DNA of 64,000 nucleotides from the NCBI GenBank assembly GCA_964604155.1, contig CAZRXY010000117.1:1-64000 (forward strand), in the 5' to 3' direction. Numbering within the stretch: position 1 is the stretch's first letter; every line of letters starts with the position of its first letter. A model generated the notes under the pieces. The model was not told the origin of the DNA. It did no database searches and was given only the letters and a program-made list of their open reading frames with translations. Below are positions 46,016 through 54,260 of the stretch, piece by piece. The DNA comes from Stygibacter sp964604155. Its GTDB lineage: Bacteria; Cloacimonadota; Cloacimonadia; Cloacimonadales; TCS61. Position numbers and translations under genes: made by a program.

Positions 46016-46016
46016 A

Positions 46017-46379
46017 TCACAGCCAGTGCGAGCTAGTATTTGCAGAATTTGCTTCCGGGAGTTCGCCATTTTTATATTGGTTTATGGCATCCTGGATAGA
46101 GGAAGCTGAAGTATTATATATTTTTATACCGGCGGCTTTAAGGACGCTGAATGCTTTGGGTCCGCAATTACCTGTGATAAGTGCGTGAACGCCAAGAGAA
46201 GCTACATTTTGGGCAGCTTGTACTCCGGCACCCTGAGCAGCCTGCAAATTTTGGGCATTACTTACAATTGTGAAGCTGTCATTATCGAGGTCATAGACCA
46301 AAAATTGAGCAGCCCTTCCAAAGCGGTTATCTACCGGATCGTTCAACGTAAGTCCTGAGGCAGTTATTGCAATTTTCAT
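46017..46379 (-). CDS. NifX/NifB-C-like (dinitrogenase FeMo-cofactor-binding type) protein, second copy
   Basis: About 120 residues. Motifs: MKIAITASGLTLNDPVDNRFGRAAQFLVYDLD, AAQGAGVQAAQNVASLGVHALITG and GPKAFSVLKAAGIKIYN. This is the closest of the three copies to ORP/DVU2108-type proteins, with QAAQ... and the NRFGRA signature. The ATG at 46379 follows AAAAAGGAG; an ATG further upstream (46436) lacks a ribosome-binding site. Operon member. Confidence 0.9.
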   Translation of the reverse strand: MKIAITASGLTLNDPVDNRFGRAAQFLVYDLDNDSFTIVSNAQNLQAAQGAGVQAAQNVASLGVHALITGNCGPKAFSVLKAAGIKIYNTSASSIQDAINQYKNGELPEANSANTSSHWL

Positions 46380-46446
46380 AATTTCATTTTCTCCTTTTTT
46401 TGATATAATAACGGGAGCGGAAAAATCCGCTCCCAAAAAATTCAGG

Positions 46447-46740
46447 CTATTTGTTATTTTTGGCAGAAATAAGCTGTTCTATTCTTTGTGAAATACTTTC
46501 GAGCTGATTCTGCAACCAGGATTGCTGCTGCCTGAGAGCGTCTTCTTCCTGGACGTTAGTGGATGGAGCATTGTAGCCGGCACCTCCAATAAAATTGCGA
46601 CCAAAGCCACGATTTCCAAAAAATCTGCCTAAGCCTCTACCCCACCTTGGAGCAGGTTGCTCATTTCCGGCACAGTAACCTGCACCGCGTCCTGTCATAG
46701 GTCCTTGACCATTAGGTCCACTTCTGTCGAAATTCGGCAT
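46447..46740 (-). CDS. DUF5320-type small Gly/Arg-rich protein
   Basis: About 97 residues. PNFDRSGPNGQGPMTGRGAG at the start is the family signature, followed by Gly/Arg/Phe-rich sequence and a C-terminal coiled coil (QSWLQNQLESISQRIEQLI). Function unknown; it is often found next to NifX-like and MinD-like ATPase genes. A longer frame exists upstream, but ATG 46740 has a near-perfect AAGGAGGTGAT ribosome-binding site, which also overlaps the previous gene's end. Confidence 0.85.
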   Translation of the reverse strand: MPNFDRSGPNGQGPMTGRGAGYCAGNEQPAPRWGRGLGRFFGNRGFGRNFIGGAGYNAPSTNVQEEDALRQQQSWLQNQLESISQRIEQLISAKNNK

Positions 46741-46744
46741 AATA

Positions 46745-47161
46745 TCACCTCCTTGTGAATTTATTTTTATCAATATTGCCACGTTTACCAAGCCGGTTAC
46801 CATACCCCTTTTCATGACAAAATCCTCGCCTTCTGCAACCTGGCATAAAGCTCTGATCCTGCAATTCGCCTGATATCCAGTTATGGATAATGGTATCCAC
46901 TTCACCATTGACAAACGGGATCACCATCACGGCCTGCATCTCTGCTTTATTTTGTAAATAACGTGAGATAGCTCCGCAAATTACTATCTGCACTTTGGCT
47001 TCTATGAGCTGATCTATCTTGCCTTCGGGAGAAGATGGCTTAAGTATCAGTTCAGATGAAGACTCAATCACGCCGTCTTCCAAACTTATCAATCTGAAGT
47101 GCAGAGCCTCGTCAAAAACCGGCGAAACTCTCTTGTTCCATTCAGGTACGGCTAAAAGCAT
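46745..47161 (-). CDS. NifX/NifB-C-like protein with Cys/Arg-rich tail, first copy
   Basis: A 138-residue Nitro_FeMo-Co-fold protein: MLLAVPEWNKRVSPVFDEALHF, then VQIVICGAISRYLQN. The C-terminal SFMPGCRRRGFCHEKG tail is rich in Cys and Arg, as in family members encoded near DUF5320 genes. First gene of the seven-gene operon; its ATG follows AGGAG, about 42 bases from the predicted sigma-54 start site. Confidence 0.85.
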   Translation of the reverse strand: MLLAVPEWNKRVSPVFDEALHFRLISLEDGVIESSSELILKPSSPEGKIDQLIEAKVQIVICGAISRYLQNKAEMQAVMVIPFVNGEVDTIIHNWISGELQDQSFMPGCRRRGFCHEKGYGNRLGKRGNIDKNKFTRR

Positions 47162-47213
47162 AAAAACTCCTAATCAACTATTGCAGCCAGTTATTGGCAG
47201 CACTTTATCAGGA

Positions 47214-47229
47214 TGCAGAAATCGAGCCA
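47214..47229 (-). promoter_or_regulatory. Sigma-54 (-24/-12) promoter of the ORP-like operon
   Basis: On the minus strand the sequence TGGCTCGATTTCTGCA matches the consensus TGGCACGNNNNTTGCW at all but two positions, with exact GG-N10-GC spacing. Transcription would start near 47203, about 42 bases before the first gene. A sigma-54 activator gene lies immediately upstream on the same strand, which strongly supports the call. Confidence 0.82.
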
Positions 47230-47292
47230 AAGAAGATAAAAAAACTTAAAGTATTATATTGCAGTTAGATGAATTATATAAACCAAAGTTCC

Positions 47293-47352
47293 GCAATTGC
47301 TATATGGTGGCAAAATAAATACGTTCACTCCTTCACGGTTGCAATTATGCTA
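47293..47352. promoter_or_regulatory. Candidate activator-binding (UAS) repeats
   Basis: GCAATTGCTA (47293-47302, including the palindrome GCAATTGC) and GCAATTATGCTA (47341-47352) are direct, similar motifs about 65 and 115 bases upstream of the sigma-54 promoter. The second overlaps the stop of the activator gene. Position and similarity suit enhancer-binding-protein sites, but the pattern is short. Confidence 0.35.
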
Positions 47353-48726
47353 CCTTGGGGGCTTGTGTCTGGAATTTGGAAGTGAGATATTCAAGTTTTT
47401 AATTTTTCTATAGAGAGTAGTTTTATGGATTCCCAGTTCACGGGCTGCGGCATTGCGGTTAAAGTCATTTTTGGTCAGGGAAGCAATGATCAATTGCTTT
47501 TCGTTAATCTGGTTAAGAGCTTTAATTGAATCAATATTTTGATCAGTGTTGTGGCAGTCGAATTGTTCCGGCAGGTGAGAGATATCTATCTCGTCGGTCC
47601 TGCAAAGGACAAAGGCACGTTCTACAACGTTTTCTAGTTCTCTGATATTTCCCTGCCAGTTATGAGCCATAAGGGCATTCATAGCAGAGGGTGTTACAGA
47701 AGCTATATTTTTATTCTGAAGTTTATTGAAGCGAGAGATAAAGTGTTCTACGAGTAGTGGGATATCTTCTTTTCTTTCTCGCAGAGGTGGCAATTTGATA
47801 TTAATGACGTTTATTCTATAGAAGAGGTCTTGTCTGAACAGATTATTTTTCACGAGTTCTAAGAGGTCTTTATTAGTAGCGGTAATAAAACGGGCAGAGG
47901 TAAATTCTGATTTAACGCTGCCAAGTGGTTGGAAGGAACGGTCATTCATGACTCTGAGCAATTTAGCCTGTAAAGCAGGAGAGATATCGCCGATTTCATC
48001 GAGGAAGAGAGTACCTTTATCAGCCAGAGTGAATCTGCCGGGTTTATCTTGATCAGCGCCTGTAAAGGCACCTTTTTTATAGCCGAAGAGTTCGGATTCC
48101 AGGAGAGTATCGGGCAGGGCAGCACAATTAATGCTAATGAAGGGCTCATTTTTTCTGGGGCTCATGTTATGTACAGCTTTGGCGAGCAGTTCTTTTCCGG
48201 TACCTGTTTCACCTTGCAGTAATAAGGTGGAATTGCTGTCAGCGACTACAGGGATAATCTGAAATACTTCTTTCATAGCAGAGCTGCGGGATATAAGATC
48301 GCCAATACGGTATTTCATACTCAATTCCTGTCTGAGTATCTGGATTTCTCTTAGATCGCGAAAAGTTTCGGCTCCACCGCAGATATTTCCGTTTTTATCA
48401 CGCAGAACCGCGGTGGAGACGCTTACGGGGATTTTTTCACCTTTTGCACTAATGATATAGCAGGATTTATTTATAACCGGTTTTTTATCTTCGAGAGTTT
48501 TTCTAAGGGGGCAATGATTTTCACAGAGGCTGGAACGGAATACATCGGAGCAAAAATTACCCAGAGCTTCTGCGCGAGGTATAGCTGTTATCATTTCGGC
48601 GGCGTGATTGAAGGAAGTGATTTTCCAATTACTATCAACAGTGAAGACGCCATCTGAAATACTTTCCAGAATAGAGCTATAGCTCACTTCCGGCAGTTTT
48701 TTCTGATCGAGAGTATTTTTTGTCAT
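47350..48726 (-). CDS. PAS-AAA+-Fis sigma-54-dependent transcriptional activator
   Basis: A 458-residue enhancer-binding protein. PAS domain about 16-125, with a Cys cluster C59, C68 and C72 (NFCSDVFRSSLCENHCPL) that may sense redox or hold a cluster. AAA+ domain about 145-385: GETGTGKELLAKA (Walker A), GAFTGADQDKPGRF (sigma-54 contact loop) and LFLDEIGDI (Walker B). C-terminal Fis-type helix-turn-helix NRNAAARELGIHKTTLYRKI. It precedes the sigma-54 promoter it presumably controls, as DVU2106 does for the orp genes. Confidence 0.92.
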   Translation of the reverse strand: MTKNTLDQKKLPEVSYSSILESISDGVFTVDSNWKITSFNHAAEMITAIPRAEALGNFCSDVFRSSLCENHCPLRKTLEDKKPVINKSCYIISAKGEKIPVSVSTAVLRDKNGNICGGAETFRDLREIQILRQELSMKYRIGDLISRSSAMKEVFQIIPVVADSNSTLLLQGETGTGKELLAKAVHNMSPRKNEPFISINCAALPDTLLESELFGYKKGAFTGADQDKPGRFTLADKGTLFLDEIGDISPALQAKLLRVMNDRSFQPLGSVKSEFTSARFITATNKDLLELVKNNLFRQDLFYRINVINIKLPPLRERKEDIPLLVEHFISRFNKLQNKNIASVTPSAMNALMAHNWQGNIRELENVVERAFVLCRTDEIDISHLPEQFDCHNTDQNIDSIKALNQINEKQLIIASLTKNDFNRNAAARELGIHKTTLYRKIKNLNISLPNSRHKPPR

Positions 48727-48748
48727 AATCTACTCCGTGAGCATAAGA

Positions 48749-48777
48749 AAACAGCCTTTGCGGAGCAAAGGCTGTTT
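48749..48777 (-). terminator. Rho-independent terminator of nifJ
   Basis: AAACAGCCTTTGC (48749-48761) and GCAAAGGCTGTTT (48765-48777) form a perfect 13-bp stem with loop GGA, starting 20 bases past the nifJ stop on the minus strand. The minus strand then reads TCTTATG after the final TTT. It separates nifJ from the activator gene. Confidence 0.85.
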
Positions 48778-48796
48778 ATAGGGGCACAGCCGAAAC

Positions 48797-51700
48797 TTAT
48801 TCTTCGGCAAGTTTTTTGAACTTATTGTATCTTTTGATCACATAGTCCTTAAAGAGAGCAACGTATTTATCTGAGTTTTCCGGGAAAGTGGTTTTCAGGC
48901 TGGAATAGCGTTTTTCGCCTTTCAGGAAATCAGCAACGTCGATTTTTATTTCGGGACTTTCGAATATAAATGGGTTTTTGCCTTCATCTATCCGTCTGGG
49001 ATCATAGCGATAGAGCAGCCAATAGCCTGCATCAACGGCTTTTTTCTCTTCTTTCTGGCTCATACTCATATTTATGCCGTGATTAATGCAGGGTGAATAG
49101 GCAATTATGATAGAGGGTCCTTCATATTCTTCAGCTTCTCTAAGAGCTTTCATAAATTGGTTTTTATTAGCGCCCATGGCACAGGAAGCCACATAAACGT
49201 AGCCATATTCCATGATCATCTTACCAAGTTCTTTTTTGACTGTGGGTTTGCCTGATTCTGCAAATTTTGCCACAGCTCCGAGTGGTGAAGATTTGGATGC
49301 CTGACCACCGGTATTAGAATAAACCTCGGTATCCAGGACGAGAATATTGATATTTCTACCAGAGGCGAGTACGTGGTCGACGCCGCCGTAGCCGATATCA
49401 TAAGCCCAGCCATCGCCTCCGAAAGCCCAGATAGATTTATCTACGAGGAAGTTTTTGAGTTCGTAGATTTTCTTCAGGATTGCTTCTGTATCTGGAGAAG
49501 CAGATTTAATTGCTGCCGGCAGTAACTTTTTGATATCAGCAGCATTATCTTTTGCCTGATCATCTACAGATTTCCAATTATCAAGAGACCAGGTTAGCTT
49601 TTCTGACAGTTCACTGGAAGTGCCAAGTTCAAGAACTTGAGATATCTTAGTTTTTAGTTGCTTGCGATTAGCATCTACAGCGAGTCTCATGCCCATGGCA
49701 TATTCTGCGTTGTCTTCAAAGAGAGAATTTGCCCAGGCGGGACCAAGGCCATTCTTATTATGACAATAAGGAATAGTTGGGAAAGTGCCGCCATAAATTG
49801 AAGAACAACCTGTAGCATTTCCAATGAGCATACGATCACCGTATAGCTGAGTGACAAGGCGAACGTAGGGCGTTTCACCGCAGCCTGCACAGGCACCTGA
49901 GAATTCAAAGAGAGGCTGTTTGAACTGGCTGCCTTTAACGGTATATTGGTCTGAGACTTTGGATAGAACATCATTTGGCAGATTATCAAAGAATTCCGCA
50001 TTAATAGTTTCGCCCCTGTCGCGTTCTTCCTGGATAGGCTTCATAACGAGGGCTTGCACGGGGCATTCATTAACGCACACGCTGCAACCCTGGCAATCTT
50101 CGGGATACACCTGGATTTTAAATTTCATGCCTTCGTCTTTGGATTTGGCATCGAGGGTAACAAAATTTTCCGGTGCATCTTTGAGGTTAAGGGGGTCAAT
50201 TAGTTTTGCGCGAATGGCAGCATGGGGGCACACGAATGAGCACTGGTTACACTGGATACACTTTTCGGGGATCCACTGCGGCACAAATGGGGCCACGCCG
50301 CGTTTTTCCAATCTGCTGGTAGCAGAAGGGATATAACCATCATACGGCATGTGCGAAACCGGGATTTCGTCACCTTTTTCACGCATGATCTTTTCAATCA
50401 CGTTGCGGGTGAATTCATCTGCATCATCAGGCACAAGCTTGTGCATATCCATAGCCTTGCAACCACATTCGGCAGGCAATTCTATTTTTTGAATACTTTC
50501 TTTGGTTCTATCTACAGCCAGCAGGTTCATCTCAATAACTTTATCCCCTTTTTTGGCAAATGTTTTATGGATGAAGTTCTTGATCATTTTAATAGCAGTA
50601 TCTTCCGGCAGAATACCTGAGATGAGGAAATAGGCAGTTTGCATAACAGAATTGATTTTTGTACCCAGACCAACTTCCTGAGCTATTTTGAGAGCATTGA
50701 CATTATAGACCTTAATTTTTTTATCGATGATCTCACGTTGCATATCGGCAGTGAGATTATCAAAAACTTCATCGGCAGACCAGATGGAATTCAGCAGAAA
50801 AACGCCATTTTCCTTGATACCTTCCAGAAGGTCGTACCTGCCGATGTAAGCCTGATTGTGGCAGGCAATAAAATCAGCGGCTACAACTGTATATTCGCTT
50901 TGAATAGGGGCTTTACCAAATCGCAGGTGTGAACGGGTTACGCCACCGGATTTTTTGGAATCATACTGGAAATAGCCCTGACAATACATATCGGTGCCGT
51001 CGCCAATGATCTTGATGGAGTTTTTATTTGCTCCCACCGTACCGTCGGAACCGAGCCCCCAGAATTTACAGGAAATAGTACCTTCCGGGATAGTGGGCAG
51101 GTTTTCTCCAACCGGAATAGACCTGTGTGAGACATCATCATTAATTCCCACAGTGAAGCCATGGAAGCCATCATTTTCAAGGTGATCATAAACGGCTTTC
51201 ACCATGGCAGGTGTAAATTCTTTTGAAGATAAGCCATATCTTCCACCAATAATAATAAGGTCTTTTCTATCTTTAAGTGCTGCTACGGTATCAAGGTAGA
51301 GGGGTTCTCCCAGAGAGCCCGGCTCTTTTGTGCGGTCAAGGACTACGATTTTCTTCACGGATTCAGGAATAGCTGCTGTGAAATCTTTTACTGAGAAGGG
51401 TCTATAGAGGTGGACAGAAAGGAGACCAAGTTTTTCGCCTTTATTATTAAGATAAGATATAGTTTCCTGAATAGTTTCGCAGCCGCTTCCCATAGCGATA
51501 ATGATTTTATCCGCCTGGGGATCGCCATAATAATTAAAGAGATGATATTCTCGCCCGGTGAGATCGGAGACGGCTTTCATATATTCTTTAACAATATTGG
51601 GAGTTTCATCATAGAGTAGATTAGTGGTTTCTCTGCCTTGGAAATAGACATCGGGATTCTGAGCTCCCACTTTTACGCGGGGAGCATCCGGATTAAGAGC

Positions 51701-52324
51701 ACGGCTGCGAAAATCTTCCACGTATTTCATATCTACCATTTCTTTCATGGTATCATAATCAATTATGTCTATTTTTTGTATTTCATGAGAATTGCGAAAG
51801 CCATCAAAGAAATTGAGAAAAGGTACCTGGGATTTGAGAGTAGAAAGATGAGAAACAACGCCAAGGTCCATGATTTCCTGCAGCGAAGAAGCAGCCATCA
51901 AAGCAAAGCCGGTATTCCTGGCGGACATTACGTCGGAGTGGTCACCAAAAATAGAAAGACTTTGAGCTGCGAGCGAGCGAGCAGAAACATGAAAAACCGT
52001 GGGCAGCATTTCGCCGGCAATTTTGTGCATGTTTGGCAGCATAAGCAATAAACCCTGCGAAGCCGTGAAAGTGGTAGTGAGAGCACCCGCAGTTAATGAG
52101 CCGTGAATTGCACCGGCAGCTCCAGCTTCAGACTGCATTTCCACAACATCTACCTTTTCACCAAATATATTTTTTCTATTATTGGCAGCCCAGGTATCAG
52201 CGTATTCCCCCATCGTAGAGGACGGGGTGATGGGATATATTGCAGCCACATCACTAAAGGCATAAGCAACATGAGCGGCTGCTTGATTTCCATCAACTGT
52301 AGCCTTTTTAAATACTTTGGTCAT
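48797..52324 (-). CDS. nifJ: Pyruvate:ferredoxin (flavodoxin) oxidoreductase
   Basis: A 1175-residue single-chain PFOR converting pyruvate and CoA to acetyl-CoA, CO2 and reduced ferredoxin. YPITPSSTMGEY near residue 30 is the pyrimidine site. A 2[4Fe-4S] domain (about 690-765) has CIQCNQCSFVCP and CQGCSVCVNECP. The C-terminal TPP domain has GDGWAYDIGYGGVDHVL and TEVYSNTGGQASKSSP. The medial cluster cysteine lies in ACAGCGETPYVR. Full length. Ribosome-binding site AGGAGG before ATG 52324. Likely monocistronic. Confidence 0.97.
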   Translation of the reverse strand: MTKVFKKATVDGNQAAAHVAYAFSDVAAIYPITPSSTMGEYADTWAANNRKNIFGEKVDVVEMQSEAGAAGAIHGSLTAGALTTTFTASQGLLLMLPNMHKIAGEMLPTVFHVSARSLAAQSLSIFGDHSDVMSARNTGFALMAASSLQEIMDLGVVSHLSTLKSQVPFLNFFDGFRNSHEIQKIDIIDYDTMKEMVDMKYVEDFRSRALNPDAPRVKVGAQNPDVYFQGRETTNLLYDETPNIVKEYMKAVSDLTGREYHLFNYYGDPQADKIIIAMGSGCETIQETISYLNNKGEKLGLLSVHLYRPFSVKDFTAAIPESVKKIVVLDRTKEPGSLGEPLYLDTVAALKDRKDLIIIGGRYGLSSKEFTPAMVKAVYDHLENDGFHGFTVGINDDVSHRSIPVGENLPTIPEGTISCKFWGLGSDGTVGANKNSIKIIGDGTDMYCQGYFQYDSKKSGGVTRSHLRFGKAPIQSEYTVVAADFIACHNQAYIGRYDLLEGIKENGVFLLNSIWSADEVFDNLTADMQREIIDKKIKVYNVNALKIAQEVGLGTKINSVMQTAYFLISGILPEDTAIKMIKNFIHKTFAKKGDKVIEMNLLAVDRTKESIQKIELPAECGCKAMDMHKLVPDDADEFTRNVIEKIMREKGDEIPVSHMPYDGYIPSATSRLEKRGVAPFVPQWIPEKCIQCNQCSFVCPHAAIRAKLIDPLNLKDAPENFVTLDAKSKDEGMKFKIQVYPEDCQGCSVCVNECPVQALVMKPIQEERDRGETINAEFFDNLPNDVLSKVSDQYTVKGSQFKQPLFEFSGACAGCGETPYVRLVTQLYGDRMLIGNATGCSSIYGGTFPTIPYCHNKNGLGPAWANSLFEDNAEYAMGMRLAVDANRKQLKTKISQVLELGTSSELSEKLTWSLDNWKSVDDQAKDNAADIKKLLPAAIKSASPDTEAILKKIYELKNFLVDKSIWAFGGDGWAYDIGYGGVDHVLASGRNINILVLDTEVYSNTGGQASKSSPLGAVAKFAESGKPTVKKELGKMIMEYGYVYVASCAMGANKNQFMKALREAEEYEGPSIIIAYSPCINHGINMSMSQKEEKKAVDAGYWLLYRYDPRRIDEGKNPFIFESPEIKIDVADFLKGEKRYSSLKTTFPENSDKYVALFKDYVIKRYNKFKKLAEE

Positions 52325-52461
52325 ACAACCTCCTAAAAGAAATTATTTTATGTCAATTTTGATAATTTTAAGTTTCCGTCAACCTGAAAAGTTAGAAGTT
52401 GAGAAAAAAAAGATAAATCTTAGAATTCGGAAATTTTTTAAGCCAATTCGTCTATAAAACA

Positions 52462-53418
52462 TTATTGATTTATGATGTCTTCCAGTCTGGGTGTAAAAAA
52501 TTTAAAATATTGCTGATCGCTGTCATCATTTTCCCAGATCAATTTTTTTATATTATTTATTTCTGTATCGATAAGCACTTTTTCGAGTTCGGAAGCATGA
52601 GGTAAATAGTTTTCCAGAACGAACCAGGCTAGCATAAAATAGCCTTCATGAACCAGAAGCTGGGCAAGATTGGATACGATATCATACATATAGCTAAAAT
52701 CGGGAAAGTATAGATAGAGTTTTAGCAGCGGGATCAAAGCTTTTGCCAAAAGGTCTTGAGCCTGATATCCAATGAACTGAATCACCAAAGCCTGCGGCAT
52801 TTTAAGGCTGTCCTGCAGGGCTTCCGCTTTACCGGCAAAAGAAACAGCTTCAGAATATTTTTTCTGAAATATCTGATTAGTGGCAATTTTGAGATATAAT
52901 TGATGATCCTGAATAGCAAAATCACCTTCGAGCAGACTTATATAGATATCGTTAGCTTCGGCAAAGAGAAAATTATCTTCATAGAGTTCTGCCAGAAGGA
53001 TAATCATCTTGAAATAAAGGGTATTATCCTTAATATTAGATACAACTTCTACAACGATATCAATAGCGGTTCGGGGCTGGAGTTTTGGGACGATTTGTGC
53101 TAATTTATTAGCAGAGGCATAAAGCAGGCTGTCATTTTTTGAGACGGCAAAGACTTTGGCATAGCCCTGAGCAGCCGCCGGCAGATCATTCTGGAAATAA
53201 TAGAGCGAAGCAGAGAGCCAGGCGACAGAATCTGCTTTATTTTCACTGAATTGTTGTGTTTCGATCACGTTTTTTGCTAATTCCAGTTCATTATGCCCCA
53301 GATAGTGCTTAAGCAGTTCAAAGGCATAGTCATCGGGAGTATTTTCTGATTGGGCGACAAGAGGAGCTATAAGCAGGCAGGCAAAAAATAAGAAGAATAT
53401 CAATTTATTTTCTGGCAT
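52462..53418 (-). CDS. Secreted TPR-like helical protein, unknown function
   Basis: About 318 residues. Signal peptide LIFFLFFACLLIAPLVAQ; the rest is helical with TPR-like pairs (LAKNVIETQQFSENKADSVA, YSEAVSFAGKAEALQDSLK). It is the last gene of the long minus operon, and its start overlaps the end of the activase gene. ATG 53418 is chosen because it begins directly before the signal peptide; 53421 and 53457 are alternatives. Confidence 0.6.
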   Translation of the reverse strand: MPENKLIFFLFFACLLIAPLVAQSENTPDDYAFELLKHYLGHNELELAKNVIETQQFSENKADSVAWLSASLYYFQNDLPAAAQGYAKVFAVSKNDSLLYASANKLAQIVPKLQPRTAIDIVVEVVSNIKDNTLYFKMIILLAELYEDNFLFAEANDIYISLLEGDFAIQDHQLYLKIATNQIFQKKYSEAVSFAGKAEALQDSLKMPQALVIQFIGYQAQDLLAKALIPLLKLYLYFPDFSYMYDIVSNLAQLLVHEGYFMLAWFVLENYLPHASELEKVLIDTEINNIKKLIWENDDSDQQYFKFFTPRLEDIINQ

Positions 53419-54187
53419 CATGATGTTCTGCGGCAAAAATTGCGGCACCGAGAGCACCGGTTATAAAGGGATTTGAGGGGACTTTTACGGGGACGCCGCA
53501 TTCATTTTGCAAACAATTTACCATAGCACAATTGAGTGCTACGCCTCCGGTGAATACGATACTCGATTTTTTGGGGAAAGTGGCTATCATACCGGCAATG
53601 CGTGCAGCAATGGAGCGATGGACAGAATCGGCAATATCGGAGGCACTATTACCCTGGGCAATTAAACCGATCATTTCGGATTCTGCAAATACTACGCAGG
53701 TACTGCTGATATTGAGTTTTTTTATCACTTTCATAGCCAGATTTCCTAATTCTGCAATATCTACCTCCAGGATATCGGCAGCTTTTTCAAGGAACCTTCC
53801 AGTTCCAGCGGCACATCTGTCATTCATCACAAAATCCAGCACTTTGCCACCGGAGCCAATACAAATACCTTTAGAATCTTGACCTCCGATATCAATTATA
53901 ATTTCTGCCTGCGGGAAAAAATAATTCACGCCTTTGGCATGACAACTAATTTCTGAGATTATTTTTCGGTTATCGCCAATCAGGTTTCTGCCATAGCCGG
54001 TAACGACTACCGGGATATGATTGATATTTATTACATTACACTGATTAAGGGCATTTCTAAGGAGAATATCAGCGGTTTTCAGGGGTGTTATACCCGTATT
54101 GATAACTTGAGAATAGATAATTTTATTATCCTCAAAAAGGACAATTTTGGAAGTTTTAGAGCCCGAATCAAGACCGCACGAAATCAC
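53405..54187 (-). CDS. 2-hydroxyacyl-CoA dehydratase activase (HgdC/BadF family)
   Basis: A 260-residue ASKHA ATPase that injects a high-energy electron into 2-hydroxyacyl-CoA dehydratases or benzoyl-CoA reductase-like enzymes. CGLDSGSKTSKIVLF (phosphate 1) and IIIDIGGQDSKGI (phosphate 2) are present. The cysteines C125 (DRCAAGTG) and C164 (SSTCVVFAESE), 39 residues apart as in HgdC, would bridge a [4Fe-4S] cluster in the homodimer. The dehydratase itself is not in the window. The start is GTG with AGGAGG six bases upstream. Confidence 0.9.
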   Translation of the reverse strand: MISCGLDSGSKTSKIVLFEDNKIIYSQVINTGITPLKTADILLRNALNQCNVININHIPVVVTGYGRNLIGDNRKIISEISCHAKGVNYFFPQAEIIIDIGGQDSKGICIGSGGKVLDFVMNDRCAAGTGRFLEKAADILEVDIAELGNLAMKVIKKLNISSTCVVFAESEMIGLIAQGNSASDIADSVHRSIAARIAGMIATFPKKSSIVFTGGVALNCAMVNCLQNECGVPVKVPSNPFITGALGAAIFAAEHHDARK

Positions 54188-54260
54188 CGGGCACCTCCTG
54201 CCGGTAACAGTAAAAGTAGAAGTAAAAAATTTAGTTTTAAAGAATCACTTATAAACATAA

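Noticed and set aside
43021..47161. Nitrogen-fixation gene cluster
   Set aside because: NifX/NifB-like folds are present, but there are no nifHDK, nifE/N or radical-SAM NifB genes; nifJ here is ordinary PFOR.
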